A DNA stretch of 64,000 nt, from positions 175,632 through 239,631 of the forward strand of contig NZ_SIJB01000029.1 in NCBI RefSeq assembly GCF_009910845.1. Reading direction: 5' to 3'. This document shows, piece by piece, positions 54,528-63,930 of this stretch. Position 1 is the stretch's first letter, and every line of letters starts with the position of its first letter. The notes below the pieces were generated by a model. It saw only the letters and a program-made list of their open reading frames with translations. It was not told where the DNA came from and ran no database searches. The position numbers and the translations under genes were made by a program. This DNA is from Chengkuizengella marina (GTDB taxonomy: Bacteria; Bacillota; Bacilli; Paenibacillales; KCTC-33759).

Positions 54528-54567
54528 CATTTCAACTTTGCAAGTAATTTGAATTTGTGTTTTTGAT

Positions 54568-54594
54568 AAGGCTCCAATTTTAAGGAGCCTTTTT
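54568..54594 (+). terminator. Terminator after the DUF2584-like gene
   Basis: AAGGCTCC/GGAGCCTT with an 8-nt loop, followed by five T. Confidence 0.87.
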
Positions 54595-54772
54595 AAATGT
54601 AACAGAAAGTATAATGATCTATAGTTAGTAATAAGGATACAGATTTCAGGGGTATATATAAATTTTCTTGCATGAAGGTTTTTGTACCTTTAGAATGGAA
54701 AGAATAGGAGGATATAACAAAGAACGAAACATATAGCATGACTAAAAATTATATTAATAGGATGATATTTAA

Positions 54773-57700
54773 ATGAATGGGATTTTATTTGGTTTAACAG
54801 TAGAAGAAATTCAGAATCTAGCTGATGATATGACCGTTTATAATCGCGGTTATTCTTACTGGAAAAATGGTTATGTGACGAAACTAAATTTTATAAGAAG
54901 AGAAACGTTATGTGAGGCTCTTGTAGAAGGAAATCATAAATATAATGTCCGTGTTCAAATGGATGATCATTCTAAAGATTTACATGTACAGTGTGATTGC
55001 CCGGCGCATAATGGATATTATAATTATTGTAAACATATCATTGCTACCTTATTAAAGATTAATGAATTGGAAACAAGTGGGCAGTTATTAAAATATTATG
55101 AGCAAAAACAAAATGGAGTCCAAAATTATGAACCTCCTTCTATTCCTAAAAGAGATCAGGTTGCAACGGATCGAATGATTCAATTATTTGAAAAATATCA
55201 TATCAATAATGAACAAGAATACGAGAATAAAAGAGATATAATGAGTGTGGAATACACTTGTAATATTATGGATTCCATCGATTCTGGTTCTCTATTGACT
55301 TTGGAATTAAAAGTTGGAATCAGCCACACATATATCGTACGTAATATGAGAGAGTTTCTTACCGCCCTATTTAATAATAAACCATATATTTTCACAAAAA
55401 AATTTACATATGATCCTAATGAGAATCAACTTGAAAAAGAGGATTTAGAGATTTTCAAAATACTTCAAGAAATCATAGAGAATGAAGCTTTTTACGGTGA
55501 GACATCTGCCTACTCTTATGTAATTAATTCATCAAACCGCGATCGATTTCTTAGAATTCCACCCCATCGTTCAGATGAATTATTAAGTAAGTTAATAAAT
55601 AGAAATATAAATGTCGAAAGTGGATGGGATAGGTATATTCATATTCAAATTGTTGATGAGGTACCTCCATTTTATTTTCAACTAGATAAATTTAATAAAT
55701 CTGACTTTTTATTGAAATTAAAAGGATTTGACTCTGTTGTTTTTCTTGAATCCTATGGATATATTTTTCAGGAGGGAACTTTTTATCGGGTATATCATAC
55801 ACAATTTCAAATGTTGTTGGATTTGAAAAAAGAATTCCGATCACAATCTCAATTATTAATTAATAGAGAACAAATTGAAGGTGTGATTTCTAATGTGGTA
55901 CCTAACTTAAATAAAATTGGAAAGGTCGAAATTGCAGACCATATTTCAGATCAACTGATTAATCCCCCTTTAATAGTGAAGTTGAAGGTGGACAAAGAAA
56001 ACGATTTGCTATCTTCTTCGTTAGAATATCATTATGGAGATATTGTGATTGAACCGTTGCAAAGGGTGATTTCCAACAAAGAACAGGATCTTATTTTAAT
56101 GCGAAATGTGGAAAAAGAAAATGAAGTGATGTCTCTTATTGAAAATACACCATTTAAGTGGAATGGGGAAAGATTGTATATTGATGATGAATATGACATG
56201 TTCCAGTTTTTATATGAAGATTTACCTAAGCTAGAAAAAATAGCTGAAATCTATATTTCCTCATCTGCTAAAGAATTGTTACCTAATGAAGACTTTGTGC
56301 CTAAGACAAATATGGATATTAACCCTTCCACAAATTTATTTGAAGTGAAATTTGAAATGGACGGAATTGATAGTGAAGAAGTTTATCAAATTTTACAATC
56401 TGTAATTGAAAAGAAAAAATATGTTCGTTTGACGGATGGTAGTTTTGTTTCTTTACAACATGAAGATTTTAAAGGAATAAGACAACTTTTTGATGAACTA
56501 GAGATACAACAATCCGATATTGACGGGTTAACTATTCAAACAAATACAATGCGTGGATTACAAGTAGAAGAAATTATCAATCAAAACAAATCTACAGTGA
56601 AGATCGGAAGGGATTTTCGTCAACTATTAGACCATATTAAACATCCTGATAACTTAGAGTTTGAACCACCAGAAAGCTTGAAAAGTACATTGCGAGACTA
56701 TCAAGTGTTTGGTTTTCAATGGCTGAAAATGTTAGAACATTATCATTTTGGCGGAATATTGGCTGATGATATGGGGTTAGGAAAAACCATACAAAGCATC
56801 TCTTATATTTTATCAGACAAGGAAAGCAATGTAGAAATGACAGAACCAACCTTGATTGTTTCACCTGCTTCTTTAATATATAACTGGAAAAACGAATTTC
56901 AGAGATTTGCTCCTAGACTAAATGTGGTGGTTGTGGCTGGAGACAAACAAACACGCTCAGACATCATGAGTGACTTGTCCAAAGTAGATGTACTTGTTAC
57001 ATCCTACCCACTGATTAGAAGGGATATTGAGATATATCAAGCACACAGTTTTAGAATTTTGATCTTGGATGAAGCACAGAACATTAAAAATATCCAAACA
57101 CAAACCTCCCAAGCCGTAAGGAAATTAAAAGCTGCCAGACGATTTGCACTTAGTGGAACCCCAATTGAAAATTCGCTGGATGAATTGTGGTCTATCTTTC
57201 AAGTGATCTTACCAGGTTTATTTCATGGGAAACAAGCTTTTACACAAATGTCACATGAGAAAATTTCTCGAATCGTAAAACCATTTATTTTAAGACGCAT
57301 GAAAAAGGACGTATTAAAGGAATTACCTGATAAAATTGAAACGCTTCAAGTATCGGAGTTAACTGTAGAACAGAAAAAATTGTATTTAGGATATTTAGAC
57401 AAAATACAACATGAAACTAGAGAAGCTCTGCTCAAAGGTGAGTTACAACAAAATAGAATGAAGATATTAGCCGGTATCACTAGACTTAGACAACTATGCT
57501 GTCATCCAAGCTTGTTTATAGATAATTATGAAGGTTCATCTGGCAAGTTAGAACAGTTGTTAGAAATTGTGAATGAAGCGATGGACGGAGGACACAGAGT
57601 TTTAATCTTCTCACAATTTACGGGAATGTTAAAAATCATTCGTGAGGAATTAGATCAACAACAAATGGATTATTTTTATTTGGATGGAAAAACAGATAAG

Positions 57701-58051
57701 CTGGAAAGATTGAATATGACAGAAAGATTCAACCAAGGAGAAAAAGAGATTTTTCTTGTGTCATTAAAAGCAGGTGGAACAGGATTGAACCTTACGGGTG
57801 CTGATACTGTAATTTTGTATGATTTATGGTGGAATCCTGCTGTAGATGAACAAGCGGTGGATCGAGCTTACCGCATTGGCCAGAAAAATGTAGTTCAAGT
57901 GAATCGTTTGATCACTCAAGGGACCATTGAAGAGAAGATAGTTGAACTCCAACAAAAGAAAAAGGAACTGATCGAGAAGGTCATCCAACCAGGGGAAACG
58001 ATGCTTACAGGTTTATCTGAAGATGAAATTAAAGAGATCTTGAATTTGTAA
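54773..58051 (+). CDS. SNF2-family DNA-dependent ATPase/helicase with SWIM zinc finger
   Basis: A 1092-residue protein. The SWIM finger lies near residues 73-88 (CDCPAHNGYYNYCKH). A long middle region precedes the SNF2 motor: Walker A DDMGLGKTIQS (about residue 665), DEAQ box (ILDEAQNIKN), GTPIENSLDELWSIF, motif V LVSLKAGGTGLNLTGAD and motif VI DRAYRIGQ. Bacterial SWIM-SNF2 proteins act on DNA or nucleoprotein, possibly helping RNA polymerase recycling or repair; the exact role is unknown. Here it is monocistronic, with no restriction or phage-defence genes beside it. Confidence 0.92.
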   Translation: MNGILFGLTVEEIQNLADDMTVYNRGYSYWKNGYVTKLNFIRRETLCEALVEGNHKYNVRVQMDDHSKDLHVQCDCPAHNGYYNYCKHIIATLLKINELETSGQLLKYYEQKQNGVQNYEPPSIPKRDQVATDRMIQLFEKYHINNEQEYENKRDIMSVEYTCNIMDSIDSGSLLTLELKVGISHTYIVRNMREFLTALFNNKPYIFTKKFTYDPNENQLEKEDLEIFKILQEIIENEAFYGETSAYSYVINSSNRDRFLRIPPHRSDELLSKLINRNINVESGWDRYIHIQIVDEVPPFYFQLDKFNKSDFLLKLKGFDSVVFLESYGYIFQEGTFYRVYHTQFQMLLDLKKEFRSQSQLLINREQIEGVISNVVPNLNKIGKVEIADHISDQLINPPLIVKLKVDKENDLLSSSLEYHYGDIVIEPLQRVISNKEQDLILMRNVEKENEVMSLIENTPFKWNGERLYIDDEYDMFQFLYEDLPKLEKIAEIYISSSAKELLPNEDFVPKTNMDINPSTNLFEVKFEMDGIDSEEVYQILQSVIEKKKYVRLTDGSFVSLQHEDFKGIRQLFDELEIQQSDIDGLTIQTNTMRGLQVEEIINQNKSTVKIGRDFRQLLDHIKHPDNLEFEPPESLKSTLRDYQVFGFQWLKMLEHYHFGGILADDMGLGKTIQSISYILSDKESNVEMTEPTLIVSPASLIYNWKNEFQRFAPRLNVVVVAGDKQTRSDIMSDLSKVDVLVTSYPLIRRDIEIYQAHSFRILILDEAQNIKNIQTQTSQAVRKLKAARRFALSGTPIENSLDELWSIFQVILPGLFHGKQAFTQMSHEKISRIVKPFILRRMKKDVLKELPDKIETLQVSELTVEQKKLYLGYLDKIQHETREALLKGELQQNRMKILAGITRLRQLCCHPSLFIDNYEGSSGKLEQLLEIVNEAMDGGHRVLIFSQFTGMLKIIREELDQQQMDYFYLDGKTDKLERLNMTERFNQGEKEIFLVSLKAGGTGLNLTGADTVILYDLWWNPAVDEQAVDRAYRIGQKNVVQVNRLITQGTIEEKIVELQQKKKELIEKVIQPGETMLTGLSEDEIKEILNL

Positions 58052-58404
58052 TCTCAAAATATAGTTCAATTTGTAAGTAAACAATATTAATAATGGACCA
58101 ATTATAACCCTGTCCTTCTATGGCCGGGTTTATTTGGTGGTAGGTTTCTGTTTTTGTGGTTTGTGCTTTGCCTATGAATAGGTTGATTTTTGCAATAATA
58201 GAATGTTTTGAAAGTTAAGAAATTTGTAACGTATTTAAAATTAGATTTCTATAAACGAGTGTATAATGAAAGAGAGATTTTAGGAGCTCGACCGCGAAAA
58301 ATGGGGAAGTATGAAAAAATTTGAAACTTTTGTGACAATGTTGACGTAATACTAGTAGTTGATTTTTACAACATATTGAGGTTGTTAGAAAGGGGTGAAT
58401 TGAA
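58052..58404 (+). promoter_or_regulatory. 353-bp region with a sigma-W-type promoter for the envelope-stress operon
   Basis: TGAAAC (58322-58327), with TTTT directly after, is followed after 17 bp by CGTA (58345-58348), a very good match to the ECF sigma-W consensus. It lies about 57 bp upstream of the nfeD-like start. A weak hairpin (AACCC/GGGTT, 58106-58130) may end the helicase gene. Nothing else in the region looks functional. Confidence 0.75.
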
Positions 58405-58932
58405 ATGATTGAGATATTCTGGGGCTGTTTCATATTCGGAGTTTTATTTACTTTAGTCACAGTTGTTTTTGGAGATATCATTGGTAGTTTTATGGATGGT
58501 GTGTTCGATTTTTTATCTGTGGACGGTTTAGATTTTCTTGAACCAGTTACACTTGTTGGAGGTCTAACGATATTTGGAGGATCGGGGATTTTACTTACAC
58601 AATATACGTCCCTACATATGACAGCTATTATAATATTATCAGTATGTGCTGCTATTCTGATGTCAATTTTGGTCTACTTCATTTATGTTAAACCTATGAA
58701 AAATACAGAGAACTCCATTTCCCATTCTATACAAGACTATGTTGGGAAAATAGGAGAAGTAACAATAACCATTCCAAAGAATGGATATGGAGAGGTTTTA
58801 ATTAAGATCGGAGCAAGTCAAATTAATGAAATTGCTGCAAGTTATGATGGTGAAGTCATCAAAGAAGGTACAAAGATCGTTGTAGTTGAAGTGAAGGACA
58901 GCACCCTTTATGTCTCAAATTTTGATTCATAA
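58405..58932 (+). CDS. NfeD-like membrane protein
   Basis: A 175-residue protein with two or three N-terminal membrane helices (FWGCFIFGVLFTLVTVVFGDI, then TIFGGSGILLTQ and TAIIILSVCAAILMSILVYFIY) and a C-terminal OB-fold domain (YVGKIGEVTITIPKNGYGEV). This is the short NfeD type encoded next to flotillins, equivalent to YuaF in Bacillus. It likely stabilises the flotillin scaffold downstream. The start follows AAAGGGGTG. Confidence 0.87.
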   Translation: MIEIFWGCFIFGVLFTLVTVVFGDIIGSFMDGVFDFLSVDGLDFLEPVTLVGGLTIFGGSGILLTQYTSLHMTAIIILSVCAAILMSILVYFIYVKPMKNTENSISHSIQDYVGKIGEVTITIPKNGYGEVLIKIGASQINEIAASYDGEVIKEGTKIVVVEVKDSTLYVSNFDS

Positions 58933-58973
58933 AAACACAAATCAATTTACTTTACTTAGAGGAGGATTTTATA

Positions 58974-60428
58974 ATGGATATACCACAATATTTAGTTATT
59001 CCAGTTGTTGTTATCGGTGTGATTATCTTATTAGGATTAGCGTTTTGGGCGAGGTATAAAACGGTGAGCTCGGACGAAGCGATGGTTGTCACGGGTTCTA
59101 TGTTAGGAAGTGGAAATACGATTACTGATGAATCTGGTCGAAAAATTAAAATTGTACGTGGTGGAGGTGCATTTATACTCCCTATTTTCCAAAAGTCAGA
59201 TTTTCTTTCTTTGATGTCACATAAACTAGATGTTTCAACTCCTGAAGTGTACACTGAACAAGGGGTTCCTGTCATGGCTGACGGTGTAGCGATTATTAAG
59301 ATAGGAAGCTCAGTAGAAGATATTGCAACGGCTGCGGAACAATTTATGGGTAAATCTAAAGAGGATTTACAATCAGAAGCACAGGAAGTTTTAGAAGGAC
59401 ATTTACGAGCGATCCTAGGAACGATGACCGTAGAAGAAGTATATAAAAACCGTGATCGTTTTGCACAAGAGGTTCAAGGTGTTGCAGCACGTGATTTGAA
59501 AAAGATGGGATTAGCCATTGTTTCTTTTACAATTAAAGATTTAAGAGATCAGCACGGATACTTGGATGCCTTAGGTAAACCAAGAATCGCAGCGGTAAAA
59601 AGAGATGCTGAAATTGCCGAAGCGGACGCGATTCGTGATTCCAGAATTCAAAAAGCTCAAGCGGATGAAGAAGGGCAAAAAGCAGAGTTGTTAAGAGATA
59701 CGAACGTTGCGGAAGCAACAAAAGAAAAAGAGTTGAAAGTTGCTTCCTTTAAAAAGGATCAGGATATGGCCAAAGCAGAAGCAGATCAGTCTTACAACAT
59801 TCAAGAAGCTCGTTCCAGACAACAAGTAGTTGAAGAACAAATGCAAGTTGAAATTGTTAAAAAAGAGAGAGCCATCGATATAGAAGAAAAAGAGATTTTG
59901 CGAAGAGAGAAACAATATGATGCAGAAGTGAAGAAAAAAGCGGATGCAGATCGATATGCTGTAGAACAGGCTGCGGAAGCAGACAAAGCAAAACGTATTA
60001 GAGAAGCAGACGCTTTACAATATCGAATTGAAGCGGAAGCAAAAGCAAACGCAGAGAATAAACGTTTAGACGGTATCGCGATTGCTGAAGCTGAGAAAGC
60101 GAAGGGTACAGCAACAGCAGAGGTTACTCGTTTGCAAGGTCTTGCAGAAGCAGAAGCAAAAGAGAAACTAGCAGAAGCATTTGAAAAGTTTGGTGAAGCA
60201 GCGGTACTAGATATTATTGTGAAGATGCTTCCAGAATTAGCAGGTAAGGTAGCTGAGCCACTAAAAGGCATTGATAAATTAACAGTAGTTGATACAGGGA
60301 ATGGAGAGGGAGCTGCTAGAGTTAGCAACTATGTCACTTCATTAATGGCAACAGCACCAGAAATGCTTAAAGATGTATCCGGTCTTGATGTTCAACAAAT
60401 GATGAAAAATTTAACTAGCAAAAAATAA
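58974..60428 (+). CDS. floT: Flotillin FloT
   Basis: A 484-residue membrane scaffold protein of functional membrane microdomains. An N-terminal hairpin segment (YLVIPVVVIGVIILLGLAFW) anchors the SPFH domain (about residues 30-230), followed by a long flotillin coiled coil rich in Glu, Ala and Lys with AEA repeats to about residue 400. The C-terminal tail contains MLPELAGKVAEPLKGIDKL. Bacillus FloT (YuaG) is sigma-W controlled, agreeing with the promoter upstream. The start follows AGAGGAGG. Confidence 0.94.
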   Translation: MDIPQYLVIPVVVIGVIILLGLAFWARYKTVSSDEAMVVTGSMLGSGNTITDESGRKIKIVRGGGAFILPIFQKSDFLSLMSHKLDVSTPEVYTEQGVPVMADGVAIIKIGSSVEDIATAAEQFMGKSKEDLQSEAQEVLEGHLRAILGTMTVEEVYKNRDRFAQEVQGVAARDLKKMGLAIVSFTIKDLRDQHGYLDALGKPRIAAVKRDAEIAEADAIRDSRIQKAQADEEGQKAELLRDTNVAEATKEKELKVASFKKDQDMAKAEADQSYNIQEARSRQQVVEEQMQVEIVKKERAIDIEEKEILRREKQYDAEVKKKADADRYAVEQAAEADKAKRIREADALQYRIEAEAKANAENKRLDGIAIAEAEKAKGTATAEVTRLQGLAEAEAKEKLAEAFEKFGEAAVLDIIVKMLPELAGKVAEPLKGIDKLTVVDTGNGEGAARVSNYVTSLMATAPEMLKDVSGLDVQQMMKNLTSKK

Positions 60429-60534
60429 TTGAAACCAACATTTAATACACCCGTAATATAAAGTAGGTATTGTATAATAGGATATTATCAAATGAAAAAG
60501 GTAATACAGATAAATAAGGGAGGATTTTTATATA

Positions 60535-61209
60535 ATGAGTATTTTTAAAAGAATTAGAGACATTTCTGCAGCAGCAATCAATGACTTAATCGATAAAGCA
60601 GAAGATCCAGTTAAAATGTTAAATCAATACTTAAGAGATATGGAAGATGATATCGCGGAAGCTGAAATTGCAGTTGCTAAACAAATTGCGGTTGAGAAGA
60701 AATTGAAACATAAGTACGAAGAAGCGCAAGAAATGGTAGACAAACGAAGTCAACAAGCAGTTAAAGCTTTAGAAAGTGGCAATGAGGATTTAGCTCGTCG
60801 TGCATTACAGGATAAAAAAGAACATCAAGAAAAATTGGATGACTTCAAAACTCAATATGATAATGCAAAATCTAATGCTGACTCCTTACGTAAGCAACTA
60901 GAGGAAATGAAAGAAGAATTTAATAAAATGAAAAATCGTAAGGATACATTAGTAGCCCGTGCAGAATCAGCAAAAGCACAAAAGAAAATTAATCAGACCA
61001 TGTCTGGATTTGGTAAAGATACAGGTGCTAAAGGCTTTGATCGTATGAACGAAAAAGTATTACAGATGGAAGCAGAGGCAGAAGCAAGCGAAGATCTTAA
61101 AAACTCTTCACGTTCATTAGACAATGAGCTTGATGCATTAGATAGTAATGATGTAGATGATGAATTAGCTGCATTAAAAGCACAATTAGCCAATAAAGAC
61201 AAAGCTTAA
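60535..61209 (+). CDS. pspA: PspA/IM30 family membrane stress protein
   Basis: A 224-residue coiled-coil protein beginning SIFKRIRDISAAAINDLIDKAEDP, the amphipathic helix and start of PspA. It then continues as long helices (EIAVAKQIAVEKKLKHKYEE) to an Asp/Asp-rich end. PspA proteins form ESCRT-III-like polymers that repair and support the inner membrane. Position after floT suggests one envelope-stress unit. The start follows AAGGGAGGA. Confidence 0.93.
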   Translation: MSIFKRIRDISAAAINDLIDKAEDPVKMLNQYLRDMEDDIAEAEIAVAKQIAVEKKLKHKYEEAQEMVDKRSQQAVKALESGNEDLARRALQDKKEHQEKLDDFKTQYDNAKSNADSLRKQLEEMKEEFNKMKNRKDTLVARAESAKAQKKINQTMSGFGKDTGAKGFDRMNEKVLQMEAEAEASEDLKNSSRSLDNELDALDSNDVDDELAALKAQLANKDKA

Positions 61210-61222
61210 TATATTTCCATAT

Positions 61223-61258
61223 AACCACCGTTATTTTCAACAGATAATAACGGTGGTT
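61223..61258 (+). repeat. Stable hairpin after pspA
   Basis: AACCACCGTTATT pairs perfectly with AATAACGGTGGTT over 13 bp with a 10-nt loop. No T run follows, so it is more likely an mRNA 3'-stabiliser or partial attenuator than a full terminator, and DUF350 transcription may continue past it. Confidence 0.6.
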
Positions 61259-61293
61259 GATCTATTTATTCATAAGACAGGAAGTGAGTATGT

Positions 61294-61704
61294 TTGTTTG
61301 ATTTTATTTTGGAACATCAATATTTATCTACTGTTTTGTTTTATGCAGTGGTCATTATATTTATTTTAATGAGTTTGTTCATTTTTGAATTAGTAACAAG
61401 ATACAACAACTGGGAACAAATACAGAAAGGGAATTTGTCCGTTGCGATGGCTACTGGCGGAAAAATATTTGGTGTAGCAAATATCTTTCGGTTTTCAATA
61501 GAGCATAATGATTCTTTATGGGAGGCCATTCAATGGGGAGGTTTTGGTTTCTTTTTATTATTAATTGCCTATTTTATTTTTGAATTCATGACACCTAAAT
61601 TTAACGTGGATAAAGAAATTGAGAAAGATAATCGTGCAGTTGGTCTTCTTTCATTATTGATATCTGTAGGAACATCTTTTGTAATAGGTGCTAGTATTAC
61701 ATAA
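61294..61704 (+). CDS. DUF350 (YjfL/UPF0719) membrane protein
   Basis: A 136-residue protein with four membrane segments: LSTVLFYAVVIIFILMSLFIFELV, NLSVAMATGGKIFGVANIF, WGGFGFFLLLIAYFIFEFM and LLSLLISVGTSFVIGASIT. The NxxVAMATGGKIFGVANIF stretch is the DUF350 signature. Such proteins are often encoded beside PspA. Start is TTG behind GGAAGTGAG. Its function is unknown; co-occurrence suggests a role in membrane stress. Confidence 0.87.
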   Translation: MFDFILEHQYLSTVLFYAVVIIFILMSLFIFELVTRYNNWEQIQKGNLSVAMATGGKIFGVANIFRFSIEHNDSLWEAIQWGGFGFFLLLIAYFIFEFMTPKFNVDKEIEKDNRAVGLLSLLISVGTSFVIGASIT

Positions 61705-61727
61705 TGAACTACTTCTTATATTGTCCG

Positions 61728-61741
61728 TGAAAGCGCTTTGA
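61728..61741 (+). promoter_or_regulatory. cre-like site upstream of the TSUP transporter gene
   Basis: TGAAAGCGCTTTGA fits the CcpA consensus TGWAANCGNTNWCA at 13 of 14 positions. It lies 67 bp upstream of the transporter start. It is a motif match only. Confidence 0.45.
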
Positions 61742-61807
61742 AAATGATAAATTTCTGAAAACTTGGATCATATACGATATAATGAATCAAAAAAAGGTAG
61801 TGAGCTT

Positions 61808-62623
61808 TTGATTAGTTATTTGTTCATTCTATGTATTGGAATTATATCTGCAGTTTTTGGAAGTTTGGTTGGTTTAGGTGGAGGTGTGATCATTGTTCCA
61901 GCGTTGATCTATTTATCTCCTTTATTATTAGATCATGAGATGTCTACTTCTGTAGCCGTAGGGACCTCCTTGACAGTGTTGATTTTTACAGCAGCCTCTT
62001 CTACATTTACATTTTTAAAACAAGGTAGAGTAGATTATAAGAGCGGAATTTTATTTTTTACAACCAGTGGACCAGCTGCCGTGTTAGGTGCCTCTTTAAC
62101 CAGTGCATTTCAAGGTGATTCTTTCAAGCTCGCATTTGGAATCTTCATCTTTTTTATGGCTATTTTATTGATTATAAAAAAATATTTAAAACCGCTCTCT
62201 TTTCATTGGAAAATTCAAAGGTCTTATATAGACCCTGCAGGAAAAAGCTTTACATATGGCTATAATATATTGCCAGCTTTATTAGTAGGGTTTGGTGTTG
62301 GTTTAGTATCTGGGTTATTTGGGATTGGTGGGGGCTCCTTATTTGTCCCAGCGATGGTACTATTGTTCTCATTTCCTCCACACGTGGCCACTGCGACATC
62401 CATGTTTGTTATTTTATTCTCCTCTATATTAGGTAGTGCGACACATATTTATTTAGGAGAAATTGATTGGTTCAGTGTATTGGCACTAGCTCCTGGAGCA
62501 TTGTTTGGAGGGTGGTTGGGTGCTTGGATTGCAGGAAGAATGAGTAGTAAATTATTATTGAATATTTTATTGGTTATTTTGTTTCTAATATCCCTACGTT
62601 TAATCATTGAAGGTATGATTTAG
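61808..62623 (+). CDS. TauE/SafE (TSUP) family membrane transporter
   Basis: A 271-residue permease with about eight membrane segments in two related halves. Each half has the family's Gly-rich motif: GSLVGLGGGVIIVPAL and GLFGIGGGSLFVPAMV. Members export sulfite, sulfoacetate or organosulfur anions, or import related compounds; the substrate here is unknown. TTG behind AAAGGTAGTGAG is chosen over an upstream ATG that lacks a ribosome site. Confidence 0.88.
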   Translation: MISYLFILCIGIISAVFGSLVGLGGGVIIVPALIYLSPLLLDHEMSTSVAVGTSLTVLIFTAASSTFTFLKQGRVDYKSGILFFTTSGPAAVLGASLTSAFQGDSFKLAFGIFIFFMAILLIIKKYLKPLSFHWKIQRSYIDPAGKSFTYGYNILPALLVGFGVGLVSGLFGIGGGSLFVPAMVLLFSFPPHVATATSMFVILFSSILGSATHIYLGEIDWFSVLALAPGALFGGWLGAWIAGRMSSKLLLNILLVILFLISLRLIIEGMI

Positions 62624-62758
62624 GCAGATCCCTTATAGAATAATCGCAAAAAATTCAGTAATATTTAAGTTGTGTTAAGTAATATATAAATGAAGTAAGG
62701 ATTTGAAATAACATTTACCCAATTGATGATTTTAAATACAAGAAAAGAGTGGTGTTCA

Positions 62759-63595
62759 ATGTATACAGTTGGCCGAAAAAATTATACAGTAGTTGCTATA
62801 AATACGGCTTCCAAAGCAGGTGAATGGATTAAAAGCAGGTGCGGTAAGCACTCAAATATAAAAACAAAACTATCGTCTCATGATCTAGTAACTGAAGTGG
62901 ATAAAGGTTGTGAAACGATGATACGCAATCTTCTTCTAACCTACTTTCCTGATCATTCTTTTTTAGGTGAGGAGGGAGTAGAGGTTGGCCCAGAAGCATC
63001 GGTAAAAGCCGTTGATTCTATTCAGGAAGCTGAGTATGTATGGATTGTAGATCCCATTGATGGTACAACGAATTTTGTACACGGGTTTCCATTTTACTCT
63101 GTTTCCATTGCATTGGCTCATAAAGGGGAAGTTATACTTGGCGTAGTATATGACCCTGTTCATGATGAAATGTTTGTTGCTGAAAAAGGGAAAGGTGCGT
63201 ACCTTAGAGGACAAAAGATGGAGATTTCCAAGGAAAATGAATTATCTAGCAGCTTACTAGGTACGGGGTTTCCAGTTCAACAGAACGCATTAACTACAAA
63301 TTTAAAGGGGATACAAGCTTTATCAAATAAAGTAAGAAACATTAGAACAACAGGCTCTGCTGCACTCCATTTAGCTTATGTAGCAGCAGGCAGAATGAGT
63401 GGCTTTTGGGAATTAGAGTTAAATGCATGGGACATTGCAGCAGGTGCTTTATTAATCAAAGAATCAGGTGGAGAAGTAACGGATACAAAAGGTGAACCCT
63501 ACCAATTGTGTGTGAGGAATGTATTGGCAACCAATGGACTAATTCATCAATCATTACAAAAGGAGCTTGTTAGTGCCGAAGCAACTGGTTTTTAA
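62759..63595 (+). CDS. Inositol monophosphatase family protein
   Basis: A 278-residue Mg-dependent, Li-sensitive-type phosphatase. Metal-binding motifs are FLGEEGVEVG, WIVDPIDGTTNFVHGFP and ELNAWDIAAGALLIKESGG. Substrates in the family include inositol phosphate, histidinol phosphate, NADP and PAP; none can be assigned. The ATG at 62759 behind GAGTGGTG is preferred over an in-frame TTG 36 bp upstream. Confidence 0.92.
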   Translation: MYTVGRKNYTVVAINTASKAGEWIKSRCGKHSNIKTKLSSHDLVTEVDKGCETMIRNLLLTYFPDHSFLGEEGVEVGPEASVKAVDSIQEAEYVWIVDPIDGTTNFVHGFPFYSVSIALAHKGEVILGVVYDPVHDEMFVAEKGKGAYLRGQKMEISKENELSSSLLGTGFPVQQNALTTNLKGIQALSNKVRNIRTTGSAALHLAYVAAGRMSGFWELELNAWDIAAGALLIKESGGEVTDTKGEPYQLCVRNVLATNGLIHQSLQKELVSAEATGF

Positions 63596-63627
63596 TGAAT
63601 TATTTTTATAGATAGGATGATGAATGA

Positions 63628-63930
63628 GTGGCGTTTGGAATTACAAAAAAAGAACTCAAGGAGTGGAAAGAGAAAGTTTCTCAAGGAGAAATTGCCTTTT
63701 TAACGCATTATTGGTTTGATCCAAGATTTCCAAATATAAAAACCGTTACAAAAGTAGGGTGTGATAATTTGGAACACTTATCCAATTGGTGTGAGCAGAA
63801 TGGATTGAACCCTAAATATATTCATCGTCGATCTGAATATCCTCACTTTGATTTGATTGGTTCTAAGCAGAAAGAAATCTTACAGGAAGAAGGTCTTCAG
63901 AACCATCTTCGACGATTTAAAATGATTTGA
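63628..63930 (+). CDS. Conserved small protein, YneQ-like
   Basis: A 100-residue protein with GTG start: AFGITKKELKEWKEKVSQGE, then IAFLTHYWFDPRFPNIKTVTKVGC and YPHFDLIGSKQKEIL. His, Trp and Cys are concentrated in the centre. It resembles the Bacillus YneQ type of unknown function, as far as I recall. It follows the inositol-phosphatase gene by 32 bp and may be cotranscribed. After its stop only about 70 bp remain in the window. Confidence 0.68.
   Translation: MAFGITKKELKEWKEKVSQGEIAFLTHYWFDPRFPNIKTVTKVGCDNLEHLSNWCEQNGLNPKYIHRRSEYPHFDLIGSKQKEILQEEGLQNHLRRFKMI

Noticed and set aside
58106..58130. Terminator of the SNF2 helicase gene
   Set aside because: Only five pairs (AACCC/GGGTT) and a poor T run; kept only as a weak possibility.
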